Source: Paracoccaceae bacterium (GTDB taxonomy: Bacteria; Pseudomonadota; Alphaproteobacteria; Rhodobacterales; Rhodobacteraceae). Taken from it: a stretch of DNA of 35,666 bases. The notes under the pieces were generated by a model that searched no databases, was not told the origin of the DNA, and saw only the letters and a list, made by a program, of their open reading frames with translations. Position numbers and translations under genes: made by a program. Each line of letters opens with the position of its first letter. Within the stretch, counting starts at the first letter, position 1. Positions 7,901 through 16,295 of the stretch are shown piece by piece. The DNA is taken from contig REDZ01000084.1 of NCBI GenBank assembly GCA_007695345.1, forward strand, positions 1 through 35,666, given 5' to 3'.

Positions 7901-9028
7901 TCATCCATGGGGCGGGGGATCATCCTGCCCGAGGGCGGGAGCCGGGCGGGCGGCCTGCGCATAGGGTTCGGAGAAGGTGAAGGGGCCGCGCACGCCCTTG
8001 AGCCCGTTCATGTCAAGCGCGAGGCCACGGGCGATGACCTGCGGGTCGGCAAAGACCTCGGCCATGTCATTGATCGGCCCGGCGGGCACGCCATGCGCCT
8101 CGCAGGCGGCCAGCAGCGCGGCTTTCTGCCAGCGCGCGGTCGCGTCGCAGATGAGATCCGAAAGCGCCGCGCGGTGGCTGACGCGGGCGGCATTGGTGGC
8201 GTAATCGGGATGCTCGGCCAGATCCCCCCGCTCCAGCAGCGCGCATAGCCGCTGGTACTGTGCGTCATTGCCGGTGGCGATGATGATATGGCCATCCGCG
8301 CAGGGCACGACCTGATAGGGGGCAAGATTGGGATGGAAATTGCCCAGCCGGCCCGGTGCCTGCCCGGTGGCGAGGTAATTCATTGCCTGATTGGCCATGA
8401 CGGCGACGGCGCAATCCATCAGGGCCATGTCGATATGCTGCCCGCGCCCGGTGACATGGCGCGCCTGCAGGGCGGCAAGGATGGCGGTGCTGGCATAGAT
8501 GCCGGTAAAGATATCGGTGACGGCAACGCCCACCTTGTGCGGCATCCCCTCCGCAGGCCCGGTGACCGACATCAGCCCTGACATGCCCTGAATGATATAG
8601 TCATAGCCCGCGCGATGCGCATAAGGCCCGGTCTGCCCGAAGCCGGTGATCGAGCAATAGACAAGGCCGGGATGGTCGGGCGCGAGGCTGGCGTAATCCA
8701 GCCCGTATTTCGCCAGGCCCCCCACCTTGAAATTCTCGATCACCACATCGGCCCCGGCGATCAGCGCACGGGTTTTCGCAAGCCCCTCGGGCGTGCGGAA
8801 ATCTGCCGTGACCGAGGATTTGCCACGATTGGTGGCGTGGAAATATGCGGCCTCGGGTGCACCGTCGCGGTCGATGAAGGGCGGACCCCATCGGCGGGTG
8901 TCATCGCCTTCGGGCGCCTCGACCTTGATCACTTCGGCGCCCAGGTCGGCCAGTGTCTGGCCTGCCCATGGCCCGGCCAGGATGCGCGCAAGTTCGATCA
9001 CGCGCAGGCCGTCAAGGGGGCCCTTCAT
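7901..9028 (-). CDS. Class III CoA-transferase (CaiB/BaiF family)
   Basis: The product is 375 aa and transfers CoA between acyl groups through an aspartyl-CoA thioester intermediate; the substrate cannot be told from sequence. The N-terminus GLRVIELARILAGPWAGQ with LADLGAEVIKVEAPEGDDTR is diagnostic. The family blocks FHATNRGKSSVTADF, VVIENFKVGGLAKYGLDY, YCSITGFGQTGPYAHRAGYD and QGMSGLMSVTG follow, then HIDMALMDCAVAVMAN carrying the catalytic Asp position (D-x-A/S-L). The C-terminus has the usual GVPAGPINDMAEVFADPQV. The start ATG follows an AGGGA. It is a single gene between repeats, with no partner dehydrogenase or ligase beside it. Acyl-CoA or dicarboxylate CoA transfer is inferred only at family level. 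Confidence 0.9.
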   Translation of the reverse strand: MKGPLDGLRVIELARILAGPWAGQTLADLGAEVIKVEAPEGDDTRRWGPPFIDRDGAPEAAYFHATNRGKSSVTADFRTPEGLAKTRALIAGADVVIENFKVGGLAKYGLDYASLAPDHPGLVYCSITGFGQTGPYAHRAGYDYIIQGMSGLMSVTGPAEGMPHKVGVAVTDIFTGIYASTAILAALQARHVTGRGQHIDMALMDCAVAVMANQAMNYLATGQAPGRLGNFHPNLAPYQVVPCADGHIIIATGNDAQYQRLCALLERGDLAEHPDYATNAARVSHRAALSDLICDATARWQKAALLAACEAHGVPAGPINDMAEVFADPQVIARGLALDMNGLKGVRGPFTFSEPYAQAARPAPALGQDDPPPHG

Positions 9029-9097
9029 TGCGGTCCCTGATCGGTCAGGCGGCGGACGGGGCCGTGACAGTCACGCATGGGGTCTGCCGGAACAGGT

Positions 9098-9146
9098 GAG
9101 TATTTCTGGCAAGATGAAGCCGGGTAGCCGGCCCGCCGGGGGCCGG
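9098..9146 (+). repeat. Intergenic mosaic repeat, divergent copy
   Basis: The tail motif GAGTATTTCTGGCAAGATGA (9098-9117) is a variant of the ATATTTTTGCAAAGATGAA motif. It is followed by the hairpin CCGGCCC-GCCGG-GGGCCGG (9128-9146). Here the hairpin lies on the other side of the motif compared with the other copies. Confidence 0.6.
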
Positions 9147-9171
9147 TATGAAGGCTGTGGGGCATGGTCGT

Positions 9172-9828
9172 TCAGCTGCCCAGCTTGTCGTTGAGCAGGC
9201 TCTCGAAATCCGAATAGGACATGTTCGAGTGCAATTCGCCATTGATGACGAAGCTGGGGGTCGAGCGGATGCCGTCGCGCTCGGCGTTTTCCTGATAGAA
9301 TTCGGTCAGCTCCAGCGCCTTGTCCGAATCCTCGAGGCAGGCATTCAGTTCGTCATTGCTCATCCCCGCCTGACGGCCCAGACGGCGCAGGTTTTCGGCG
9401 ACTGCAGCGGGATCGCTGCTGCTTGCCCAGTCCGATTGCGTCTCATAGATCAGCTCGAGCATGCCGTGATACCGCTCTTCCCCGCCGCAGCGTGCGACCA
9501 TCGCGGCCCAGAGGCCATAACGGTCGAAATAGACTTCGCGCTTGACGTAGAGGATATCCCCCGTCTCGATGAAATTCGCTTCGATCTGCGGCATCACATT
9601 GCGGCTGAACGTGGCGCAATGCGGGCAGGTCAGAGACGAATATTCCACCACGACCAGCGACGCATCAGGGTTGCCCAAGGCCTTGTCGAGCGGGTGCAGT
9701 TCAAAGGATGTATCGGCCGCTGTCGCGGCGCTGACGACCTCGGGGGTGCCGGACTGGTTGGTGTACCACCAGCCCCCGGCAATCACGGCGGCAGAGACAG
9801 CGAGAGCGGGCACGAGCATCTTTTTCAT
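9172..9828 (-). CDS. Periplasmic DsbA-family thiol oxidoreductase
   Basis: The product is 218 aa. An N-terminal membrane or signal segment (MLVPALAVSAAVIAGGWWY) is followed by a thioredoxin-fold DsbA domain. The active site is C68-P-H-C71 within YSSLTCPHCATFS, and the cis-proline region is GIRSTPSFVINGEL. The middle contains an inserted helical domain (YHGMLELIYETQSDWA and later). This organisation matches the DsbA/BdbD-like 'thioredoxin domain' proteins of Rhodobacterales, thought to oxidise or reduce cysteines of exported proteins. The start overlaps the end of the dciA gene (ATGA), so the two are probably translated together. The precise partner (DsbB, or ScsB-like reductant) is not in the window. 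Confidence 0.88.
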   Translation of the reverse strand: MKKMLVPALAVSAAVIAGGWWYTNQSGTPEVVSAATAADTSFELHPLDKALGNPDASLVVVEYSSLTCPHCATFSRNVMPQIEANFIETGDILYVKREVYFDRYGLWAAMVARCGGEERYHGMLELIYETQSDWASSSDPAAVAENLRRLGRQAGMSNDELNACLEDSDKALELTEFYQENAERDGIRSTPSFVINGELHSNMSYSDFESLLNDKLGS

Positions 9829-10370
9829 TGACGGTTTCCTCCGGGTTGGCGGGCCTTCGATAGGACATTCGTGGCCAGGGATTCAAGGGCAGCGCGCAGG
9901 TCGTCATCCTGAACGTCATGAGCAACGCGCGTTGCGCGCTGGCGGATTTCGGGCGCCGGACGCGCGGGTTTCGTTACCGGCGAGGGTGAAAATTGCGCCT
10001 GTCCTTCGGAAAACCCCGTGGGCGCAGTTTGCGTGAGTGTAATGCGCGCTATTGCATTATACCCGTAACAGGCGTTCACTTTTTCGCGCAAGGCGGAGAG
10101 TTGCATCTGCAACATGGGCGCCGCGGCCCCTGTGGTCAGCAAGGTCAGGTTCGCGCCCAGCCCGCCCTTGCCATAGCTGATCCGCACGGGTCGGCAAAGT
10201 GCGGCGATGTCAGTCCCCGCGATCTCTGCCCAATGGGTGAGCAGGCGCGCGACGGCAAAGCCCCGCGCCTCGCCCGCCTTGCGGATATGCCCTGACACAA
10301 GGCTTGCCGCCCCTTCGAACCCGCGCATGCGGCGCGATTGCGGGGCGGATGCGGGTGATTTGCGGGCCAT
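9825..10370 (-). CDS. dciA: DciA-family (DUF721) protein, putative replicative helicase loader
   Basis: The product is 181 aa from the ATG at 10370. The open frame runs further upstream to 10499, but this would cross the start of mutY and lacks family likeness. The N-terminal half has the DUF721 pattern: FEGAASLVSGHIRKAGEARG, LLTHWAEIAGTDIAALCRPV, LTLLTTGAAAPMLQMQ and IARITLTQT. DUF721 proteins are now recognised as DciA, the ancestral loader of DnaB. The C-terminal 70 residues are low-complexity and proline-rich with little conservation. It is divergent from mutY across 118 bp and overlaps the DsbA-like gene by 4 bp. Assignment is from the domain pattern; the role in replication follows from family knowledge. 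Confidence 0.8.
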   Translation of the reverse strand: MARKSPASAPQSRRMRGFEGAASLVSGHIRKAGEARGFAVARLLTHWAEIAGTDIAALCRPVRISYGKGGLGANLTLLTTGAAAPMLQMQLSALREKVNACYGYNAIARITLTQTAPTGFSEGQAQFSPSPVTKPARPAPEIRQRATRVAHDVQDDDLRAALESLATNVLSKARQPGGNRQ

Positions 10371-10488
10371 GGGGCAGTCCGGACATCTTGCAGTTTCGGC
10401 ATGTGCGATTACCCTCTCACATATGACAGGGGATAGACCAGAGCCGAGTTGCAGGCTGCGGCACGAAAACACGGGCAGGGGATAAATC

Positions 10489-11544
10489 ATGCGTGACATT
10501 GCTGCCCCCGAGATCGCGCCGCTGCTGCTGGCCTGGTATGACAGCCATGCGCGCGATCTGCCCTGGCGGGTGCCGCCGGGCAGCGACGCGCGCGCCGACC
10601 CCTACCGCGTCTGGCTGTCCGAGGTAATGCTGCAACAGACCACTGTGGCCGCAGTTCAAGGATATTTCGCGCGCTTCACGGCACGTTGGCCGCGCATCGA
10701 GGACCTGGCCGCCGCCGAGGATGGCGATGTCATGGCCGAATGGGCGGGGCTGGGCTACTACGCCCGCGCGCGCAACCTGCTGGCCTGTGCGCGGGTGCTG
10801 GCCGAGAACGGGGGCTTTCCGCGCGACCGGGAAGGGCTGCTGGCGTTGCCGGGGGTGGGGCCGTACACGGCAGCAGCGATTGCCGCGATTGCATTTGACC
10901 AGCCCGAAACCGTGGTCGATGGCAATGTCGAGCGGGTGATGGCGCGGCTGTTCGATGTACACACCCCGCTGCCCGCTGCAAAGCCTGAGCTGACAGCCCA
11001 TGCCGCGCGGCTGACCCCCCGCACACGTCCGGGCGATTATGCGCAGGCCGTGATGGATCTGGGCGCCACCATCTGCACCCCGCGCAGCCCCGCCTGCGGG
11101 ATCTGCCCGCTGATGGCGCAGTGCGCCGCGCGACAGGCCGGGACCGCTGGCAGTCTGCCGCGCAAGACGCGCAAACCCACCAAGCCCATCCGACTGGGCA
11201 TCGCCTATATCGGCCAGCGCGCGGACGGCGCATGGCTGTTGGAGCGCAGGCCCGCGCGCGGGCTGCTGGGGGGGATGCTGGGCTGGCCCGGCACGGACTG
11301 GGCCGAACAGACGCCGCCTGATGCCCCGCCCCTGCATGCCGACTGGCACAGCGTACCGGGCGAGGTGCGCCACACCTTCACCCATTTTCACCTACGGCTG
11401 GGCCTGCGCGTGGCCCGCCTGCCGATGGACGCGCCGGGCGCGTTCATCCCCGCAGACCAGTTCAACCCCGCCGATCTGCCCACTTTGATGCGCAAGGCGC
11501 ATCATCTGGGCGCGGCCTATCTGAACCGATTGGAGCCATCATGA
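10489..11544 (+). CDS. mutY: A/G-specific adenine DNA glycosylase MutY
   Basis: The product is 351 aa and removes adenine mispaired with 8-oxoguanine. Visible parts are the catalytic Glu45 in WLSEVMLQQTTV, the helix-hairpin-helix LPGVGPYTA (120-128), the catalytic Asp144 in VVDGNVERV, and the 4Fe-4S ligands Cys196, Cys203, Cys206 and Cys212 (C-x6-C-x2-C-x5-C). A C-terminal NUDIX-like 8-oxoG recognition domain follows, with RPARGLLGGMLGWPG and HTFTHFHLRL. All key residues are present and the length is normal. The stop overlaps the start of gloA (ATGA). Confidence 0.95.
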   Translation: MRDIAAPEIAPLLLAWYDSHARDLPWRVPPGSDARADPYRVWLSEVMLQQTTVAAVQGYFARFTARWPRIEDLAAAEDGDVMAEWAGLGYYARARNLLACARVLAENGGFPRDREGLLALPGVGPYTAAAIAAIAFDQPETVVDGNVERVMARLFDVHTPLPAAKPELTAHAARLTPRTRPGDYAQAVMDLGATICTPRSPACGICPLMAQCAARQAGTAGSLPRKTRKPTKPIRLGIAYIGQRADGAWLLERRPARGLLGGMLGWPGTDWAEQTPPDAPPLHADWHSVPGEVRHTFTHFHLRLGLRVARLPMDAPGAFIPADQFNPADLPTLMRKAHHLGAAYLNRLEPS

Positions 11545-12041
11545 CCGACGATCTGTCCGCGACCGACCAGTATGTCCTGAGCCATACGATGCTGCGCATC
11601 AAGGACCCTGCGCGCGCGCTCGAATTCTACGAACAGGTGCTTGGCTTTCGCCTGATCACAAGGCTGGATTTCGAAGAAGCGCGCTTTTCACTCTATTTCC
11701 TGCAGCCGCGCGGGCATAGCGACTGTGCCGATGGCACTGTCGCGCAGACCTTCAGCCGCATGGGCCTGCTGGAGCTGACCCATAACTGGGGCACCGAGGA
11801 CGATGACACCTCCATGCATTCGGGCAATTCCGACCCCAAGGGCTTCGGCCATATCTGCGTCGCGGTCCCCGATATCGCGTCGGCCTGCGCCCGGTTCGAG
11901 GCGATGGGCGTGCGCTTTCAGAAACGACTGGGCGAGGGCGGCATGAAAGAGATCGCCTTTATCCTCGACCCCGATGGCTACTGGATCGAGATTGTCCAGC
12001 CCTCGCTGATGGAAGGGCTGGTGGGCCAGAACAAGGTGTAA
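11541..12041 (+). CDS. gloA: Lactoylglutathione lyase (glyoxalase I)
   Basis: The product is 166 aa, about the size of eukaryote-type and alphaproteobacterial glyoxalase I. It isomerises the methylglyoxal-glutathione hemithioacetal to S-lactoylglutathione. Diagnostic stretches are LSHTMLRIKDPARALEFYEQ (metal His in SHTMLR), FSLYFLQ, LLELTHNWGTE (metal Glu), GFGHICVAVPD (metal His) and AFILDPDGYWIEIVQP (metal Glu). All four metal ligands are in place. The ATG overlaps the mutY stop, which implies coupled translation. alkB lies 77 bp downstream and may or may not be co-transcribed, since a hairpin intervenes. Confidence 0.93.
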   Translation: MTDDLSATDQYVLSHTMLRIKDPARALEFYEQVLGFRLITRLDFEEARFSLYFLQPRGHSDCADGTVAQTFSRMGLLELTHNWGTEDDDTSMHSGNSDPKGFGHICVAVPDIASACARFEAMGVRFQKRLGEGGMKEIAFILDPDGYWIEIVQPSLMEGLVGQNKV

Positions 12042-12050
12042 ACTGTCGCA

Positions 12051-12071
12051 GGGCGCGGGGCTGTCGCGCCC
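12051..12071 (+). terminator. GC hairpin between gloA and alkB
   Basis: GGGCGCG and CGCGCCC form a 7-bp stem around a 7-nt loop, 10 bp after the gloA stop. No T-run follows, so it is at most a weak terminator or transcript-end stabiliser. A possible -10 element TATACT lies at 12085-12090 ahead of alkB, without a convincing -35. Confidence 0.4.
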
Positions 12072-12118
12072 CCCATGCCCGCGCTATACTCTTGCGCCAG
12101 ACCTGACAGGACCGCGCC

Positions 12119-13255
12119 ATGACGCCCGAGCAGCTTCGCAAATTCTCATCGGCCGTGCCCTTCTGGGTGTCGCTGGGCTTCGTGCCGCTGGTGTGGATAT
12201 CGGCGCTCTGGGGGGGGTGGTGGTTCCTGCTGCCGGTGGCCTATGGCTGGTGGGCCTTTACGCTGATCGATTTCATCACCGGGCTGGACACGGGCAACCC
12301 CGACACCGATGCGCCGATGCGCGAACTGTTCTGGTACCGCGCCATCACGCTGATCTGGTTTCCGGTGCAGGCCGTGACGATCTTCGGCGTGATCTGGGTG
12401 CTGGCGCGGGCCGGGCACCCGTGGTGGGAAGACCTTGGCGCGGCGTTCGGGCTGGGGGTGATGACGGGCGTCATCGGCATCGTCTATGCGCATGAACTGA
12501 TGCATCAGAAACCACGCGCTGAGCGCTGGCTGGCCGATCTGCTTCTGGCCTCGGTGCTCTATTCCCATTTCCGCTCGGAACATCTGCAGGTGCATCACCG
12601 TTATGTCGGCACCCCGCGCGACCCGGTCACCGCGCGCTACAATGAAGGGTTCATCCATTACTTCTTCCGTGTGCTGCGTGACTGCCCGCCCTCGGCCTTC
12701 CGCGCAGAAGTGGCGATGCTGGCGCGCAAGGGGCTGCCCTGGTGGCACCGCTCCAACCCGTTCTGGCGCTACGGGGCGCTGCAACTGGCCGCGCTGGCGC
12801 TGGCGCTGGCTATCGGCGGCTGGTGGGGGCTGTTGCTGTTCGTGTGGCAGGCGGCAGTGGCCTTCTGGCATCTGGAACTGACCAACTATATCGAACATTA
12901 CGGGCTGACGCGGCGCTATCTGGGCGATGGCAGATATGAACCCGTGCGCCCGCATCATAGCTGGAACGCGTCGCATCAGGCGTCGAACTGGCTGATGATC
13001 AACCTTCAGCGCCATTCCGACCATCATTACAAACCCGACCGGCGCTTTCCGCTGTTGCAGACCTATGATGCCTCCAAGGCCCCGCAACTGCCCTTTGGTT
13101 ACCCGGCGCTGACCACGCTGGCCATGTGCCCGCCCTTGTTCCGGCGCTACATGAACCCGCGGGTCAAGGCATGGCGGCGACAGTTCTACCCCGATATCGA
13201 GGATTGGACCGACTACACCAATCACGCCACGCCGCTTCCACGTGGCGCGTCGTGA
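12119..13255 (+). CDS. alkB: AlkB-type alkane 1-monooxygenase
   Basis: The product is 378 aa, an integral-membrane di-iron hydroxylase that oxidises the terminal carbon of alkanes using electrons from rubredoxin. All signature motifs are present: HELMHQK (125-131), EHLQVHH (154-160), the alkane-hydroxylase NYIEHYGL (256-263) and LQRHSDHH (296-303). About six hydrophobic helices are distributed at 15-50, 74-97, 108-125, 138-150, 218-242 and 245-253. The ATG follows CAGGA. No rubredoxin, rubredoxin reductase or alkS-like regulator is nearby, so electron donors must be encoded elsewhere. The gene ends 9 bp from the convergent barrel gene. The motif set makes the family certain; chain-length preference cannot be seen. 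Confidence 0.93.
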   Translation: MTPEQLRKFSSAVPFWVSLGFVPLVWISALWGGWWFLLPVAYGWWAFTLIDFITGLDTGNPDTDAPMRELFWYRAITLIWFPVQAVTIFGVIWVLARAGHPWWEDLGAAFGLGVMTGVIGIVYAHELMHQKPRAERWLADLLLASVLYSHFRSEHLQVHHRYVGTPRDPVTARYNEGFIHYFFRVLRDCPPSAFRAEVAMLARKGLPWWHRSNPFWRYGALQLAALALALAIGGWWGLLLFVWQAAVAFWHLELTNYIEHYGLTRRYLGDGRYEPVRPHHSWNASHQASNWLMINLQRHSDHHYKPDRRFPLLQTYDASKAPQLPFGYPALTTLAMCPPLFRRYMNPRVKAWRRQFYPDIEDWTDYTNHATPLPRGAS

Positions 13256-13264
13256 CGCGGCGTT

Positions 13265-14719
13265 TCAGCGCGTGGTGAAGGGGATCTTTATCCCGAGTGT
13301 GGCGAAATTCGTCGACATGCCCGAGCGGCGCAGGGTCCGCAACTGCCCCAGCCCCAGGGAGAGGGCGAAATTCTCGGTCAGGCGGTAATCCAGTACGCTG
13401 CGCACACTGCCGACAACGCCGCCTGCCGCATTCACACCCCCGCCACCTGCGGCACCGAAGCGCCCTTCCAGCCCGACGGTCCAACGTGGCGACAGATCAA
13501 ACTGATAGCCCATGCCCAGCAGCCCCACGGCATAGCCTGCAGCCCCGCCATGAAGCGTGGTCTGCCCGATCCCGCTGACATACAGGGACTCGCCGATGAA
13601 ATAATCAATCGCGCTCTCCTGCATCACGACATGGCGTGCAGTGTTGTTGTTCACGAAATACCCTGGCCCTGTCCGCTGGATGGTGAGGCCCCCGCTATAG
13701 GCCCATCGGGCGGCTTGCTCCTGTCCGGCCTCGGCGCGCGCCTGGCGCGTGCGCGCGAAATTCCGCATCACCCCGACCGAGATTGCCGCGCCCCGGAAGC
13801 TGCCCGTGGGTGCGATGGCCCCGCTCAGGCTGAGTTCGGCATCGACTGCGCGCGTGACGGGCAGTCGCAGCCCTGCAGCCGCCTCGAAGCGCGGGCCTGC
13901 GCCCGTGTCGATATGCCCGCCACCGCCGAAACCCGCATTGCCGTCGATGAACAGTCCTGCATTGCCAAGCGCGAAATCGCGACGCATCCCGCCCATGACC
14001 TGCATGTAGCCCTCTGCGCCGGACCCGGCGCCTGCAGCGCTCAGACTGAGCTGCGTTTGCGCGCCCAGATCGAACAGAGCCCGTGCACCGACCATAACAA
14101 CATCCGCTTGCGGCCTGTCATTGCGGTCGCGCACACCCGACGGGCTGGTCTGCGCCGTGGCGAAAACGCCCGCTGCATCCAGCTTGGTCGCCCAAGCCCC
14201 CGGTGTTCCTGCATCGATCTGGCGCCGCAGGCCAAACCCGAATGCCGGACCGTCGATCGGGGCCCCCGCGATGCGCAGCCAGGCCCCGGACATCTGCACC
14301 GCCCAGGCATCCGCCAACTGATACTCCAGCGCCAGACCCGCGCGCAGCATGGTGCCGTCCCCGATCACCTGCAACGCACCACCTCCGCCGCCGACAAAAC
14401 CCGACGCCGAAAGCGACAGCCCCTGCGACAGCGGCAGGCGCGCACCACCCTCAAACCCCCAGAAAAAGGCGCCCCCCGCATTGCCGATCCCGGCAGAATA
14501 GATCGATTGCCCGAAACTCAGATGCGGGGTGGCCTGATAGCCGATATAGAACCGGTGCAACCCTTTGATGGTCGTGTTCGGGGATTGCAGGCGTTCGAGT
14601 CCGGTCTCGAATGTCAGGGTCCGGGCCAGGGTGGGATGCGCATTGCACAGGATCAGACAGCTCAGGACAAGGATCGCGGTGCTGCAGCCTGGAAAGGGCC
14701 TGAAATTGCGAAATGACAT
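13265..14719 (-). CDS. Outer-membrane beta-barrel protein with three internal repeats (function unknown)
   Basis: The product is 484 aa from the ATG at 14719, with AGGAG seven bases upstream; the open frame continues 40 codons upstream without a signal sequence. Residues 1-32 form a signal peptide (STAILVLSCLILCNAHPTLA). The rest alternates polar and hydrophobic residues, as in an outer-membrane barrel. Three homologous modules are visible at about 35-168, 205-322 and 343-484. Each has a Gly-rich turn (VGGGGG 109-114, FGGGGH 264-269, AGGGG 424-428) spaced about 155-160 residues apart, followed by paired strands such as AGLALEYQLADAWAVQMSG, AAAGLRLPVTRAVDAELSLS and VRSVLDYRLTENFALSLG. I do not recognise a characterised family. 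It converges on alkB with a 9-bp gap. Confidence 0.75.
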   Translation of the reverse strand: MSFRNFRPFPGCSTAILVLSCLILCNAHPTLARTLTFETGLERLQSPNTTIKGLHRFYIGYQATPHLSFGQSIYSAGIGNAGGAFFWGFEGGARLPLSQGLSLSASGFVGGGGGALQVIGDGTMLRAGLALEYQLADAWAVQMSGAWLRIAGAPIDGPAFGFGLRRQIDAGTPGAWATKLDAAGVFATAQTSPSGVRDRNDRPQADVVMVGARALFDLGAQTQLSLSAAGAGSGAEGYMQVMGGMRRDFALGNAGLFIDGNAGFGGGGHIDTGAGPRFEAAAGLRLPVTRAVDAELSLSGAIAPTGSFRGAAISVGVMRNFARTRQARAEAGQEQAARWAYSGGLTIQRTGPGYFVNNNTARHVVMQESAIDYFIGESLYVSGIGQTTLHGGAAGYAVGLLGMGYQFDLSPRWTVGLEGRFGAAGGGGVNAAGGVVGSVRSVLDYRLTENFALSLGLGQLRTLRRSGMSTNFATLGIKIPFTTR

Positions 14720-14865
14720 GCACGCTCCTGATATTCGGCGCCTGAAAACGCGTACCATAGTGGGCAACCCTGCAAACGCAATCCTGGGCCCTGCGCATAT
14801 CCGGGGCTGTGGAATCCACGCCATACCCATTTGCATCATGCGGTTTGCGGACTAGCTCTCTGCTC

Positions 14866-15234
14866 ATGGACAGGACCGAAATTCTCTATAATGGCCATTG
14901 CCCGATCTGTTCGGCAGAGATTGCCCAGTATCGCAAACAGGCCGAAAACGCAGACGCGCCGCTTGTGTTCACCGACCTTCACCAGACCGATCTGTCGGGC
15001 TGGCAGCTTACCCCCGAGCAGGCCACGCGCCGCTTGCATGCCCGCCATCAGGGGCAGATCATTTCGGGTTTTCCGGCGTTTCTGATCATCTGGCGCGCGC
15101 TGCCACGGATGCGCTGGCTCGCGCGCCTGCTCGACCGCCCCGTGCTGCGCCAGATCGCCGATCTGGGATACAATTTCCTCGCCGCCCCCGCCCTCTATCA
15201 GCTGCATCGCTGGCGCGAGGCGCGCAGACCCTGA
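14866..15234 (+). CDS. DCC-family (DUF393) thiol-disulfide oxidoreductase-like protein
   Basis: The product is 122 aa. The N-terminal YNGHCPICSAEIAQYRKQA carries the DCC-family thioredoxin-like motif, with Cys-x-x-Cys and Gly in place of the usual D-G-x-C. The SGFPAFLIIWRALPRMRWLA region and the following hydrophobic C-terminus also fit DUF393. The family is predicted to act in thiol-disulfide chemistry, but no substrate is established. The ATG at 14866 was chosen because the extra upstream 19 codons show no family likeness. It stands alone between a barrel gene (divergent) and a repeat element. Family call is firm; role is unknown. Confidence 0.82.
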   Translation: MDRTEILYNGHCPICSAEIAQYRKQAENADAPLVFTDLHQTDLSGWQLTPEQATRRLHARHQGQIISGFPAFLIIWRALPRMRWLARLLDRPVLRQIADLGYNFLAAPALYQLHRWREARRP

Positions 15235-15240
15235 TCGCGC

Positions 15241-15312
15241 TTTCATCTTTGTCAAAATATCCTCGGGGGGAGGCCGGCCCGCAGGGCCGGACCGGGGGGC
15301 AGACAGCCCCCC
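15241..15312 (-). repeat. Intergenic mosaic repeat, copy in reverse orientation
   Basis: Read on the reverse strand, GGGGGGC-TGTCT-GCCCCCC (15312-15294) comes first, then CCGGCCC-TGC-GGGCCGG (15290-15274), then GAGGATATTTTGACAAAGAT and GAAA (to 15241). The order of hairpin A, hairpin B and AT-rich tail is the same as in the 2997 and 17609 copies. It fills the 93-bp gap between the convergent DCC and nadK genes. Confidence 0.8.
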
Positions 15313-15327
15313 ACGCCACGGATCGGG

Positions 15328-16083
15328 TCAGACGAACTGCTCGCGCAGAAGCCGCTCTTCCAGCCCGTGACCGGGATCGAACATCAGCTTATGCGCGATC
15401 CCCTGCACGGATGAAATCTCGACCTGCACGACATTGCGGACAGAACGGCTGTCGGCATCTGCCATCACGGGCCGCCGCTTGGGCGAGATCACATCGATCC
15501 GCACGCTGGAGGATTTTGGCAGAAGCGCGCCGCGCCAGCGGCGCGGGCGAAAGGCCGCGACCGGGGTCAGCGCCAGCACATCGGAATTGATCGGCAGGAT
15601 GGGGCCATGCGCGGAATAATTATACGCAGTGGACCCGGCGGGCGTGCTGACCATTGCCCCGTCGCAGACCAGCTCGCCCAGCCGTTCCTTGCCATCGACG
15701 ACGATCCGCAGCTTGGCCGCCTGCGCGCCCTGGCGCAGCACCGACACTTCATTGATCGCCAGCGCTTCGACCATGGAACCGTCGGCGCGCGTGGCGCGCA
15801 TGCGCAGCGGGTTCAGCACTGCCAGTTCCGCCGCGCGCAGCCGCGCCATCAGCCCCTCGAGAGCATAGGCATTCATCAGGAATCCCATGGTGCCCCGGTT
15901 CATCCCGTAAACCGGCGCGTCCAGATGCTGGGTTGCGTGCAGGGTCTGCAGCATGAACCCGTCGCCCCCCAATGCGATGATCACATCGGCATCCTCCAGC
16001 GCGACCGCGTCATGGCTTGCACGCAGTTCCGCCAGCGCGGATTGCGCAAGGGGCGCGTCACTGGCGACAAAGGCTAGTTTCAT
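15328..16083 (-). CDS. nadK: NAD kinase
   Basis: The product is 251 aa, the usual alphaproteobacterial length, and makes NADP from NAD. The ATP/NAD site motif [10 protein letters not shown] (37-46) is followed by [21 protein letters not shown] and [17 protein letters not shown]. The D-x-x-S-V-R-N-V block near the C-terminus also fits. A longer frame upstream to 16296 was rejected because the ATG at 16083 begins the typical MKLAFVASD sequence. It is divergent from glyA across 212 bp, in which I see no clear riboswitch or RNA gene. All catalytic motifs are intact. Confidence 0.94.
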   Translation of the reverse strand: MKLAFVASDAPLAQSALAELRASHDAVALEDADVIIALGGDGFMLQTLHATQHLDAPVYGMNRGTMGFLMNAYALEGLMARLRAAELAVLNPLRMRATRADGSMVEALAINEVSVLRQGAQAAKLRIVVDGKERLGELVCDGAMVSTPAGSTAYNYSAHGPILPINSDVLALTPVAAFRPRRWRGALLPKSSSVRIDVISPKRRPVMADADSRSVRNVVQVEISSVQGIAHKLMFDPGHGLEERLLREQFV

Positions 16084-16295
16084 TGATATGGCCGGTCCCG
16101 CTGTTGCACCCGCCCGACTGTCGCGCGCAACGCCCGCGGTTTCAAGCGCCTTCCGCAGCGCTGATGCGCCCGGCGCAATGCGCCCGTTTGCCGTGCAATG
16201 TCGCCCCACACCCCGGATGCGACGGAAAGAAGCCTTTGCGCGCGCGCAGGGATGGGTTACATGAGCGCCGAACCCTCGCGATGATGGAGCCCCCA

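Noticed and set aside
6342-7904. 520-aa reverse open frame over lpxK and the repeats
   Set aside because: Arg/Pro/Ala-rich shadow of GC-rich coding DNA; lpxK on the other strand has all family motifs.
16084-16295. Possible riboswitch or RNA upstream of glyA
   Set aside because: I checked the nadK-glyA gap for a recognisable glycine, SAM or folate riboswitch pattern and found none that I could support.
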